Positions 1-9,000 of a DNA stretch of 64,000 nt are shown piece by piece (within the stretch, counting starts at the first letter, position 1; every line of letters begins with the position of its first letter). The notes beneath the pieces are model-generated. The model did no database searches, was not told where the DNA came from, and saw only the letters and a program-made list of their open reading frames with translations. The translations under genes and the position numbers were made by a program. This DNA comes from an uncultured Prevotella sp. (lineage in GTDB: Bacteria > Bacteroidota > Bacteroidia > Bacteroidales > Bacteroidaceae), in assembly GCA_944320195.1 (NCBI GenBank), contig CALUGP010000008.1:32883-96882 (forward strand). Reading direction: 5' to 3'.

Positions 1-241
1 GACGCTCGCGCCAGAAGTTCTCGTTTATTTCGATGTCATCAAATGACAATACTCGAACGGCAATACTTCCTATTTGAAAATGTCCTATTGCGGCAAATTC
101 GCCTCCGGACGTAATCAAGCGTACCGTATCACCTTCCTCAATGTTCTCGTCCAAATGGCTTATTGCACCTGAAAACACCCATGGGTGAAAACGTTTTAAG
201 CTTTCTTCCTTCCCTTTTTTTAGGTATATGTTTTTATACAT
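1..241 (-). CDS. rlmI: RlmI-like rRNA methyltransferase, N-terminal PUA part (truncated by window edge)
   Basis: Only the first 80 or so residues lie in the window; the gene runs off base 1 on the minus strand. Translation from the ATG at 241 gives MYKNIYLKKGKEESLKR followed by FHPWVFSGAI. This is the opening of the PUA domain of class I SAM-dependent 23S rRNA cytosine-5 methyltransferases of the RlmI/YccW type, where the motif is usually HPWIFSGAI. The catalytic Rossmann domain is outside the window, so substrate choice cannot be checked. The start lies 4 bases after the stop of the upstream exonuclease gene, so the two are probably co-transcribed and translationally coupled. Confidence 0.75.
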   Translation of the reverse strand, partial: MYKNIYLKKGKEESLKRFHPWVFSGAISHLDENIEEGDTVRLITSGGEFAAIGHFQIGSIAVRVLSFDDIEINENFWRER

Positions 242-245
242 TTCG

Positions 246-875
246 TCAATTCTTTTGCTCGTCAATTTTTATTAACTGATAATCTCCTGTTTCTTCTAGT
301 CTGCAAAGTTCTTCATAAATATTGATGCAAGCCCATGCGTCTGTGGCTGCATATAATTTCTGGCTGTCGCTAAGAACATCAGATTCCCAATTGCTTAGAC
401 GCACGGATTTGCTGATTTTCTGATGAAAGAAGTTCGCATAAAGTTTTTGCAAACTCAGATCCTCGACACCAAGTTCGCCTACGTGTTTCTGTAAGTCTAC
501 AAATTTGCCTGGAGTAAAGTCTGCACGTTTATGCAACGAGTTCATGTCGTCATGTAATGACAGTCCCACTTTTGTGACACTAACATCCTCAAGCAGCCTT
601 ATTATTGCCGGAGTCATCCCTGTAAGGTTCAGGCGGAAAAGAAAACATGTGTCGTGTGTTGATACTTGCAATAACGCCACATCGTGTGAACGACCCTTCT
701 TGAAAGAAGGCCTCGTCTCGGTGTCTATCCCAAGAATTTTTTGTGACAGCAAATAAGCAACAGCTTTTTCTGCTTCTGCGGTTGTATTTATTACTATAAT
801 CCTTCCGCCGAAAACAGCTCTCGGCAATTCCTGAATATTATGTTTATCAAATTTGTTATAAATGATCTTACTCAT
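246..875 (-). CDS. 3'-5' exonuclease of the DEDD (RNase D-like) family
   Basis: A 209-residue single-domain nuclease. Exo I is visible as GIDTETRPSF (DxE), Exo II as SLHDDMNSL and Exo III as YAATDAWAC (YxxxD), so all four metal-binding acidic residues of the DEDDy type are present. There is no HRDC domain, unlike full RNase D; stand-alone versions like this are common in Bacteroidetes. The open frame extends 32 codons upstream to 971, but that extension overlaps the promoter region of the divergent ftsK gene and reads like non-coding sequence. The start at 875 (MSKII) is therefore preferred. It is followed after 4 bases by the RlmI-like gene. The RNA substrate is unknown. Confidence 0.85.
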   Translation of the reverse strand: MSKIIYNKFDKHNIQELPRAVFGGRIIVINTTAEAEKAVAYLLSQKILGIDTETRPSFKKGRSHDVALLQVSTHDTCFLFRLNLTGMTPAIIRLLEDVSVTKVGLSLHDDMNSLHKRADFTPGKFVDLQKHVGELGVEDLSLQKLYANFFHQKISKSVRLSNWESDVLSDSQKLYAATDAWACINIYEELCRLEETGDYQLIKIDEQKN

Positions 876-972
876 ATTATAGAAACGAAAAGAAGTCTGC
901 AAAGCTTCAGAAATGGTGTGCAAAAATATAAAAAAAAGGTGAGTTTTATGGCTTATTCTGACATTTTTCAAT

Positions 973-980
973 TACTTTTG
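973..980 (+). promoter_or_regulatory. Bacteroidetes-type -7 element before ftsK
   Basis: TACTTTTG fits TAnnTTTG and lies 23 bases before the ftsK ATG. A good TTTG -33 element at the expected spacing is not seen. On the opposite strand TATTTTTG (complement of 921-928) could serve the divergent exonuclease gene. Confidence 0.45.
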
Positions 981-1003
981 CAAATAAAATTTCGAATACA
1001 GCA

Positions 1004-3418
1004 ATGGGTAAGAAAAAAATTGCACGTTCAGATAAATCTTTCAGTGAAGCTATTGGGCTGAAAGGCATTCTACAAAACGACATCTTAAATTTTATTTTTG
1101 GAATAATCCTGCTCATTTTGTCCATATATACGATAATTGCATTCATTTCGTATTTTGCAACAGGGCAATATGACCAAAGTTTGATTTTAGACCATAGCTC
1201 GCAAGAGATTTTAAATAAGAACAGGGAATTCAAGAACAGTTGTGGCTCATTGGGAGCGTTTGTGTCATATTTCTTCATATCCAGATGTTTTGGATTGTCG
1301 GCATTCATTGTGCCGGTTTTTATGGGAATGGCAGGATTGCGGCTTGTCAAGGCGTATAAGATCAATCTGCTAAAATGGTTCATCTGTCTTATGATTGCGA
1401 TGATTTGGTTTTCCATTATGTCGGCTAAGTTACTGACGCCTATAATGGGCGGCAGCATATTCAATCCTGGTGGAGACCATGGTTTGTATTGCTGTCAATG
1501 GCTTGAAAACATAATAGGTGTATACGGACTTATGGCTGTATTGCTGCTTACAGCCATCGCATTCCTTACATATTTGAGTAAAGAGACCATCAACGTGGTC
1601 CGTAACATTCTTAATCCTATTGGCACGCTGACTCGTAAAGTGAAATTTGGCGTAACCAATATACCAGGAAAGTCTGAACAAACAGCTGAAGCAATACAGA
1701 CACTTGAAGACCCTACAACGTTTGACGACCCACAGCCACAAACTGTCGTGTTCACAGCAAACAACGATGATAAGACTGACAAGAATGGCCAGTCAGATGC
1801 CCAGAAAGACAAAGGGCAGCAGGAAATAATAATCAATCAGGCCACCGATGAGACAAAGGCCGATTCTAAAGACGTTTCCGGACAGAAAGACTTGTCTGTG
1901 CCAATAGACCCACGTGAACCGTGGATAAAATATAAATATCCCACACTTGACTTGCTGAAAAAATATGAGAATGACGGCAAGCCATATATAGACATGAAAG
2001 AGCAAACTGCAAACAAAAACCGTATTGTGGAGGTGCTCAACAACTTCGGAGTGCAGATCAAGACGATAATGGCCACAGTCGGCCCAACCATAACATTGTA
2101 TGAGATAACACCTGCTGAAGGAATAAGGATCTCAAAAATCAAGAATCTTGAAGATGACATAGCCTTAAGCCTTGCCGCACTTGGCATACGAATAATAGCA
2201 CCGATACCAGGCAAAGGTACTATAGGTATAGAGGTGCCTAACAAGAAACAGAACATTGTTTCGATGGAGAGCATACTTAATTCAAAGCGTTTCCAAGAGA
2301 CAACGATGGATTTGCCAATTGCCATAGGAAAAACCATCACCAACGAGATATTCATGGTGGACCTGGCTAAATTGCCGCATTTGCTTGTTGCCGGAGCTAC
2401 CGGCCAAGGCAAGTCTGTCGGCCTGAACGCAATAATAACATCGTTGCTCTATAAAAAACATCCAAATGAGCTTAAGCTTGTCTTGATAGACCCCAAAAAG
2501 GTGGAGTTCAGTCCATACGCGCCAATTGCGCAGCATTTTATGGCAAAAGTGCCTGATGACAATGAAGAAACAATAATCACGGATGTGACAAAAGTTATCA
2601 GGACGCTGAACAGTCTGTGCAAGCTGATGGACTCAAGATATGACATGCTGAAACTTGCCGGTGCTAGAAATATAAAGGAATATAATGAAAAATACATAAA
2701 CCATCAGCTCAAATTGACCGACGGGCATGAGTATATGCCTTACATTGTCGTGGTGATCGACGAGTTTGGGGACTTGATTATGACTGCCGGCAAAGAGATA
2801 GAATTGCCCATCGCGCGTATAGCCCAACTGGCGCGCGCCGTTGGAATACACATGGTCATCGCGACACAGCGTCCGACCACATCCATTATTACTGGTAACA
2901 TTAAAGCGAATTTCCCTGGCCGTATGGCTTTCAGGGTAAGCGCAATGATAGATTCAAGAACCATTCTCGACCGCCCCGGTGCCAACCAGCTGATAGGCCG
3001 TGGCGACTTGCTGTTCCTCAATGGGAATGAGCCTGTCAGGGTGCAGTGTGCATTTATAGACACTAAGGAAATACAAAGAATCAATCAATACATAGCTGAG
3101 CAGCCCGGGCCACTGGAGCCGATGGAGCTGCCAGAGCCGTCCGCGGATGATGCTGGGGACGTATCAGGAGGTAATTTGGAAATGCACAACATTGATCCTT
3201 TATTTGAAGAAGCCGCACGTGCCATCGTGCTTAGCCAGCAAGGATCCACCAGTATGATACAGCGCCGCTTTTCAATTGGATACAACAGGGCTGGCAGGCT
3301 GATGGACCAGTTGGAGAAAGCGGGCATAGTAGGAGCCGCTCAAGGCAGCAAGCCTCGTGAAGTGCTTGTTCAAGACGAGAACAGTCTGGAAACACTTCTT
3401 TCACAAATCAGAAAGTGA
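1004..3418 (+). CDS. ftsK: DNA translocase FtsK/SpoIIIE
   Basis: An 804-residue septal DNA pump that moves chromosome ends across the division site. The N-terminal ~200 residues hold four hydrophobic membrane segments. An acidic, Gln/Asp-rich linker follows to about residue 300. The motor domain has the Walker A GATGQGKS at residues 464-471 and the Walker B VVVIDEFGDL near 582-591. The last ~60 residues form the winged-helix gamma domain (AARAIVLSQQ, then GYNRAGRLMDQLE) that reads KOPS-like polarity sequences and contacts XerD. Length and order are normal for Bacteroidetes FtsK. It diverges from the exonuclease gene and is followed by a LolA-like gene, a common neighbourhood in this phylum. 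Confidence 0.97.
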   Translation: MGKKKIARSDKSFSEAIGLKGILQNDILNFIFGIILLILSIYTIIAFISYFATGQYDQSLILDHSSQEILNKNREFKNSCGSLGAFVSYFFISRCFGLSAFIVPVFMGMAGLRLVKAYKINLLKWFICLMIAMIWFSIMSAKLLTPIMGGSIFNPGGDHGLYCCQWLENIIGVYGLMAVLLLTAIAFLTYLSKETINVVRNILNPIGTLTRKVKFGVTNIPGKSEQTAEAIQTLEDPTTFDDPQPQTVVFTANNDDKTDKNGQSDAQKDKGQQEIIINQATDETKADSKDVSGQKDLSVPIDPREPWIKYKYPTLDLLKKYENDGKPYIDMKEQTANKNRIVEVLNNFGVQIKTIMATVGPTITLYEITPAEGIRISKIKNLEDDIALSLAALGIRIIAPIPGKGTIGIEVPNKKQNIVSMESILNSKRFQETTMDLPIAIGKTITNEIFMVDLAKLPHLLVAGATGQGKSVGLNAIITSLLYKKHPNELKLVLIDPKKVEFSPYAPIAQHFMAKVPDDNEETIITDVTKVIRTLNSLCKLMDSRYDMLKLAGARNIKEYNEKYINHQLKLTDGHEYMPYIVVVIDEFGDLIMTAGKEIELPIARIAQLARAVGIHMVIATQRPTTSIITGNIKANFPGRMAFRVSAMIDSRTILDRPGANQLIGRGDLLFLNGNEPVRVQCAFIDTKEIQRINQYIAEQPGPLEPMELPEPSADDAGDVSGGNLEMHNIDPLFEEAARAIVLSQQGSTSMIQRRFSIGYNRAGRLMDQLEKAGIVGAAQGSKPREVLVQDENSLETLLSQIRK

Positions 3419-3423
3419 AAGGT

Positions 3424-3462
3424 GCCGTTCTTGTTCTGCATGTCATTCAGGACAAGAACGGC
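3424..3462 (+). terminator. Hairpin after ftsK
   Basis: GCCGTTCTTGT at 3424-3434 is the exact reverse complement of ACAAGAACGGC at 3452-3462, and the stem extends inward by CTG/CAG across one wobble pair. There is no clear U-tract, so it may be a weak terminator or an mRNA stabilising or attenuating hairpin before the LolA-like gene. Confidence 0.6.
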
Positions 3463-3520
3463 TGAAATAAAATAGATGTGCAAGCATGCGAATAATAAAT
3501 TTACAAACAGGCAAAACAAA

Positions 3521-4123
3521 ATGAGAAAACTGTCATTCATACTGATTGCGCTCCTTATGGCAATGTGTGCCGATGCGCAGAATGCCGCACAGGCACGTAA
3601 GATTCTTGACAAAACGGCTGCAATGATAAACAACAGAAACGGCGCAAGCGCCAATTTCAGCGTAAGCGGAAAACATGGCAACGCATCAGGAACCATATCT
3701 ATAAAAGGAAACAAGTTCAACGCACGTACCGCACAAGCCATTGTGTGGTATGACGGAAAGACGCAGTGGACTTACATGAAAAGCAGCCAAGAAGTGAACA
3801 TAAGCATTCCGACGGAAGCCCAGCAACAGTCAATGAACCCTTATAAGTTCATAAACATATATAAGAGCGGCTTTAAAATCGGCATGAAAAACGTTGCTGG
3901 AGGATGGCAAATACACTTATACGCAACCAACCAAAAGCGCACGATAAAGGAAATGTACGTAACTGTCGGCAGAAATTACCTTCCCACTACCATAAAGATG
4001 AGGCAAAGTAACGGGTGGACAACCATCAAGGTCTCTAATTTTAAGGCAAAAAAACTTAGCGATTCCATCTTCCGCTTCAACTCCAAGGATTTCCCAAACG
4101 CAGAGATTGTTGACCTTAGATAA
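3521..4123 (+). CDS. LolA-like outer-membrane lipoprotein carrier
   Basis: A 200-residue secreted protein. The ATG at 3521 opens a clear signal peptide (MRKLSFILIALLMAMC, then cleavage after ADAQ); the 15 codons upstream in the same frame are hydrophilic and unlikely to be translated. The mature part has the LolA pattern: an N-terminal helix (ARKILDKTAAMI), a beta-rich barrel with GTISIKGNKF and WYDGKTQWTY, and a late PTTIKMRQSNGWTTIKVSNF strand pair. LolA proteins shuttle lipoproteins across the periplasm. The gene lies directly after ftsK, as often in Bacteroidetes. Sequence similarity to LolA is at family level only, so a related periplasmic lipid-binding role is possible. Confidence 0.8.
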   Translation: MRKLSFILIALLMAMCADAQNAAQARKILDKTAAMINNRNGASANFSVSGKHGNASGTISIKGNKFNARTAQAIVWYDGKTQWTYMKSSQEVNISIPTEAQQQSMNPYKFINIYKSGFKIGMKNVAGGWQIHLYATNQKRTIKEMYVTVGRNYLPTTIKMRQSNGWTTIKVSNFKAKKLSDSIFRFNSKDFPNAEIVDLR

Positions 4124-4149
4124 CTTGTTTCCAACGATAATTAACGACA

Positions 4150-5649
4150 ATGAATAAACTGCAACTGTTTCGCGCGTTGCGCCGCCATGTCAGACTTTCA
4201 GAAAGGCGAAGCGTTGCGTATGAGCAGAACAAGGCGGCAAAAGTGCTTTTGTATATAGGCGGAGCCTTTGTTTTCCTGTATCTTGTTTTCATTTCCATAT
4301 TGCTTGCGCTCGTTGCAAACAGTTCTGGTTCGCATACTCCGTGCGAGTTTCTTTTCGGGCTTCTCCCATTTTTCATGGCAGTGGATTTTCTTGTAAGATT
4401 CATGAGCCAACAGACTCCGGCGCAACTCGTAAAGCCATATTCACTGCTGCCGATACCGAAACATGCCTGCGTTGAGATGTTCGTGTTGTCAAGTGTGGCA
4501 ACTCCCAACAATCTTATCTGGACGGCGGTCACCGTTCCGTATGCCTTGATGACAACCGTTTTCAGCGAAGGTCCGGCCGCCGCGCTCGGCATGATTGTGT
4601 CATTCCAGATACTGATAACAATAAACAGCCAATGGTACATGTTTGCAAGGACGCTTATAAACCAAAGTTTGAAATGGTGGATACTGCCAATATTCGTCTA
4701 TGCCGCAATTTTTTCCCCTTTTTATTTAGAGGATTTTGACGCATTGTTTGACATGTTTTCATGGCTGGGTGCAGGTTTTGCGTACTGGCATCCTTTGCAC
4801 TATATTGCATTGTTGCTGTTTTTGTGGGCCTTTGTCGAGGCAAACAAAAGGATGCAGTATCACTATACGTACATTGAGACCGCGAATGTCGAGGATTCCA
4901 AGATGAAGAAAGTGTCTGAATTCAGGATGTTCGACAGGTATGGGGAAACTGGTGAATACATAAAACTTGAAATAAAGAGCCTTATCCGCAACAAGAACAT
5001 GCGCAAGGCTTTCATTTCCAGCACGGTTTTCACCATTCTTCTAAGCCTTGTGGTTGCGTACACCGACTTGTACCAAGATGATTTCTACAAGATATTCTGG
5101 GTGGCTTATGTGTTTTTGTTATATGGTGCCAACACGCTTGTAAAGATAATGTGCGCGGAGGGCAACTATATTGATTTCCTGGCCGTGCACAAAGAGAACA
5201 TCATGCAGCTGCTCAGGGCTAAATATTATTTCTCTTGTTCCATGCTCGTGTTGCCGCTGTTTCTCATGTTACCCACGGTGTTTACCGAAAAGCACACAAT
5301 GCTGGCATTGTTGTCGATGATGTTTTTCACGGCTGGGCCGGTATACTGCCTTTTCATGCAGATGGCAGTTTACAATATGCAAACTATGCCGCTAAATACG
5401 AAATTCATCAGCAAAGGCAATGTGGAAAACAATTACTTTCAACTGGTAGCTTTGATTGTGGCCATGTTTTTGCCTGTCATCGTAATATCTGTGCTTAGGA
5501 CTTCGTTGGGCGAAAATGCGGCATACGTCATACTTCTTGTGACAGGTCTTGTTTTCATGTTATCGCATAAGCTTTGGATAGCGAATATATACAAGCGCTT
5601 CATGAAACGGCGTTACAAGAATATGGAGAGTTTCCGCGCAACGCGGTAA
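4150..5649 (+). CDS. DUF5687 family multi-spanning membrane protein
   Basis: A 499-residue membrane protein with roughly ten to twelve hydrophobic segments and a central cytoplasmic stretch (about 235-285) rich in charged residues. The layout and the motifs LEIKSLIRNKNMRKAF and FISKGNVENNY match the Bacteroidetes DUF5687 family, which resembles ABC-2 type permeases and is usually encoded beside an ABC ATPase. No ATPase gene lies next to it here: upstream is the LolA-like gene (27-base gap) and downstream only repeats, then tamB on the other strand. The transported substrate is unknown. Confidence 0.75.
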   Translation: MNKLQLFRALRRHVRLSERRSVAYEQNKAAKVLLYIGGAFVFLYLVFISILLALVANSSGSHTPCEFLFGLLPFFMAVDFLVRFMSQQTPAQLVKPYSLLPIPKHACVEMFVLSSVATPNNLIWTAVTVPYALMTTVFSEGPAAALGMIVSFQILITINSQWYMFARTLINQSLKWWILPIFVYAAIFSPFYLEDFDALFDMFSWLGAGFAYWHPLHYIALLLFLWAFVEANKRMQYHYTYIETANVEDSKMKKVSEFRMFDRYGETGEYIKLEIKSLIRNKNMRKAFISSTVFTILLSLVVAYTDLYQDDFYKIFWVAYVFLLYGANTLVKIMCAEGNYIDFLAVHKENIMQLLRAKYYFSCSMLVLPLFLMLPTVFTEKHTMLALLSMMFFTAGPVYCLFMQMAVYNMQTMPLNTKFISKGNVENNYFQLVALIVAMFLPVIVISVLRTSLGENAAYVILLVTGLVFMLSHKLWIANIYKRFMKRRYKNMESFRATR

Positions 5650-5761
5650 ATGCCCCTGGCTTTGGGACGCATGGCAGTGTAGTTGGTATAGTGAAACAAC
5701 GTGAGTTCGACATAACAGGAATGTCTCACTTGTCAGTTTTTTTGCAAGTCGGTGGCAAGTT

Positions 5762-5852
5762 GTCATTCCGCTGAAAAGCGGAATCCTGTGTTTACCGCCA
5801 GGCTGGTGTGCCGTCAAGATGTCTTCTGGATTCCGCTTTTCAGCGGAATGAC
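5762..5852. repeat. Inverted pair of 25-bp extragenic palindromes
   Basis: The 25 bases at 5762-5786 recur as a perfect reverse complement at 5828-5852. Each copy is itself palindromic: ATTCCGCT, a four-base loop (GAAA or TTTC), AGCGGAAT. The region can thus form either two small hairpins or one long one. It lies between the convergent ends of the DUF5687 gene and tamB, where a bidirectional terminator or REP-like element is expected. Confidence 0.85.
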
Positions 5853-5960
5853 GATTTGCCACTGAGCGGTAGAAATGCAAAGCGGTAAGAAATTATTTAT
5901 AATTGGAAAGATAATTCCTTATGCCGAACTCATGTCGAAATAATATCCATGTTGCAATAG

Positions 5961-6048
5961 ACGGCAAATCATCTTGCCAAAGGCCGCAAAACGCGATGTG
6001 AAAGATGGTCTTTTGCATCACGTTTTGCGGCCTTTGGCAAGATTGTAA
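5961..6048. repeat. 22-bp phased intergenic array, cluster 1 (4 units), folding into a long hairpin
   Basis: Units begin at 5961, 5983, 6005 and 6027, exactly 22 apart, with ACGGC, GCCGC, ATGGTC and GCGGCC. Two of them carry the CTTT(T) run seen in the other clusters. The two halves are also inverted: 5971-5998 pairs with 6016-6043 over 28 positions with a single C/T difference (a G-U pair in RNA). The hairpin could terminate transcription from the DUF5687 gene and from tamB, which converge here. Confidence 0.8.
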
Positions 6049-6064
6049 TGTTTGTCTGGATTTG

Positions 6065-9000
6065 TCAGGGATTTGATGTCTTCTTCTTTTTACGTTTCAG
6101 GCCGAACAATTCCATCAATGAGTTGAAGTCTTTTTTTAGTATGAGTCCTATGCCCTGAGTGTTGAGTGAAGACTTCGTGAAGTATCGGTCGTTTGTCTGG
6201 TTGTACACTTTCAAGGATATGTTGCCGTTTGGCAGTAATAGGTAATTGATGTCGAAGTCGCCAATGAAAGATGTCGTTGCGTTCTTGTTGTCACGGTATC
6301 CGAACTGTCCGTTGATGATAAGGCGGTTGTTGAGCAGCCGGCCAGACAATATGCCCTCGTATTCGGCGTTGTTGAAACCTTCGTCGCCGGTGCTGATATT
6401 TGCGCCGAATGTCCAGTTGTTGTTTTTTACAAGGCTTCCCAACAACGTGTTGATTTGTTGGCTTATTGTTCCGCTCAGCAGGCTTTGCATTGCAAGGCTG
6501 GTCTGGTTTTGCCTGTTTTGGTCTGCCGAGTTGTTATTGCCGGGCATGTAAAAACGTCCAACGCCTAGAAGATAAACCACCTGTTGGTTCATTTCTTCTT
6601 CACTGTTGATTACGGTGCGCACCATTTGCTCGGCATCCTCATTGACCGTCGGCATGTCTATGTTGAAGTCTACATGCGGTGATTGTGGGGTTCCGCTGAT
6701 GTTCATCAGGCAGTCTACCCTGACATTGTTGCTTGTAAAACTGTTGCCCAGTTGCAAATCAGACAGCGGCACGCTGTTGACTGTGTATATTGCTTGCAGG
6801 TCGAGCAGTGCGTCATAAGGGTCTCCGCCGAATATGATTGTGCTGCCTTGCTTGAACTGGAACACCTTTTTTATGATGTTTTGGATTGTCAAAGTGTAAG
6901 TGCCGTGGTCGATTAGGAATGTGCCGAACATGTCAAACGAGCCTTTGTTGAAAAACTCGGCACGTATCGTCCCGTTGCCGTTTAAGGTTATGCGGTCGTT
7001 TGTGTTCTCGTCCATCAGCACGCGCAATGACGCTTCCGGGGGCATGTTGATAAGGAAGTTTATATGCATGTCCGAAGGAATGTCTGTCACAAGTTTTGCG
7101 GTTAGCGTGTCGGTGTGAGCCGCTGTTCCGGTAGAGTCTTGTACATCCGTTCGAGGTGTTTTGTCATTCCATGTGATGAATTGCTGGTCAGAGATGGTTT
7201 CCGGACTTGTTGCGTTGTATTCTATGAATGAGTCCTTGTCTGGCGTAATGTCAATGTCGATGTCAATTCTGCCGCTGCGTCCCCTTATGGCGCATGTTCC
7301 TGTTCCGTATGCAGTTCCGTAAAATGCGTCGTTGCCGTAATTCTTCGTGTCATAGCACAATAGGTTCCTTGTTTCAATGCTTATGTCATAAGTCAGGTGG
7401 CTTAGGTTCTTGTGGTGTAAGGCTCCGTTGACAATTCCTATATTGCCGTTCCTGTCGCGAATGGTGTCAGAACGGAAAACTATTTCGTTGGGAATGAAGC
7501 GTATCGTGTCGTTTGCCAAAATATATTCTACATTGATTGGCGTGATGAGGGCGCTGCCGTCCGCTACAAGAGTTCCGGTCAGGTTGATGGCGTCCAACGG
7601 CCCGTGTACATTGACCTTCCCGTTTGCTTTTGCCCTGATGTTGTCCATGAAGTCGCCGCAAAAGCTCTTCAGGAACTCAATGTTGGTGTTTTCGGCCTTG
7701 ATCCCAAGGTCGATGCGGTTATGTGCTGGAGAGACATAGCCGTTGATTATCGTGCGTGCGTCATGCCCGTCATTGGCATGCGCGTCAATGTTTATTTGTT
7801 TTTTGTTCTTGTCCCATCTTACATTGGCATAGAGCGTGCCTAACGGACCTTGCTCAAAAGTAAACCCGTTGACGGATATGTCGGCATAAGCGTCCGGTTC
7901 GTAAAATACGGATTTTACGAAAGCTTTGCCTGTCATGTGTCCGCCGAACTCTACTGAATGGAAATTCACAAGGCTAAGCACATAATTTACGTCGACATCT
8001 TGCATGTCGATGGTAATCGAGTCATTATAACTTCTTGTGGCTTTCCCGTCTATCTTTATGTGCTGTTTGTTGTGCTCTATTGCGAAATGTTCTATAGCCA
8101 AGTCCCCGTTGCTATAAATAATGTTCGCCGGCAAAACACTCCAAACCGTATCATTAACCAAGATGTTCGATGGCATAATGTCAATGTTGACGTCTGTTTT
8201 CCCGTTCCCATTCTTGATGAATCTGGTTTCGGCGTTGAGTTTTCCCTTCATCGGCTTGGGCTGATTGTTGTTCCAGCTTATTGAAGAGGCAAGTTTGTCT
8301 GTGTTTGCATTTGCTGACACCGCCAAGTCTAATTTATGCCCGTTGTTCATCACTTTTCTTACATTCCCGTTGACAGAAATCGTGTCTCCGGTTGTTTCTG
8401 CAGAAATAGTCACGTCTTCATACGGGCTTCCGTCGTAAATAAGTTTTCCAGCCTTGCAATAAAGGCTCATCGCTTCCTCTCTGTCGTTTATGTCGGCTTT
8501 GACGTGTAAAGGAGAATCAAATGTTAGCGGAATTCCCAACAACGAGTTGAGCCAATCAGACTTGTCAAGTTCTACATTAAGTGTGAACTCATTGTTTGGA
8601 TTGCCTTTTGTCTTGCAAAATGTCGGCAGTTTGGAATGCAGTATGTGCATAAAGCTTTGGACAAGTGTCTTCATCTTGTACTTGCCGGTCAATTCCGCAT
8701 GTCCAAAGTCGCTAGTCATTGTTAATCTGCCTGTTTCTGACGTTATGGTAAGGTTGTCGAGTGAATACTCCTTTTCGCCAAGCATGGAAAAATCATTAAT
8801 CTCAACATTGCCTTTGAACATGTTTGTTTCAGTGTCAGAAACATGCGCATTTGCGCTTATGTCAAAATTGAACTCTGAATCTTTCCATTTGTCTGTCATT
8901 TTCAAGGCGGCCAGGTTGAGTCTCCTTATGTTGGCATTCATGTCTATGATTTGCTTGGTTTTTCCCAGCTCCATTTCGCCGTTTATGTTTATCTGCCCAT

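Noticed and set aside
1004-3418. Conjugative coupling or plasmid-mobilisation ATPase
   Set aside because: The four N-terminal membrane helices and the C-terminal gamma winged helix identify chromosomal FtsK.
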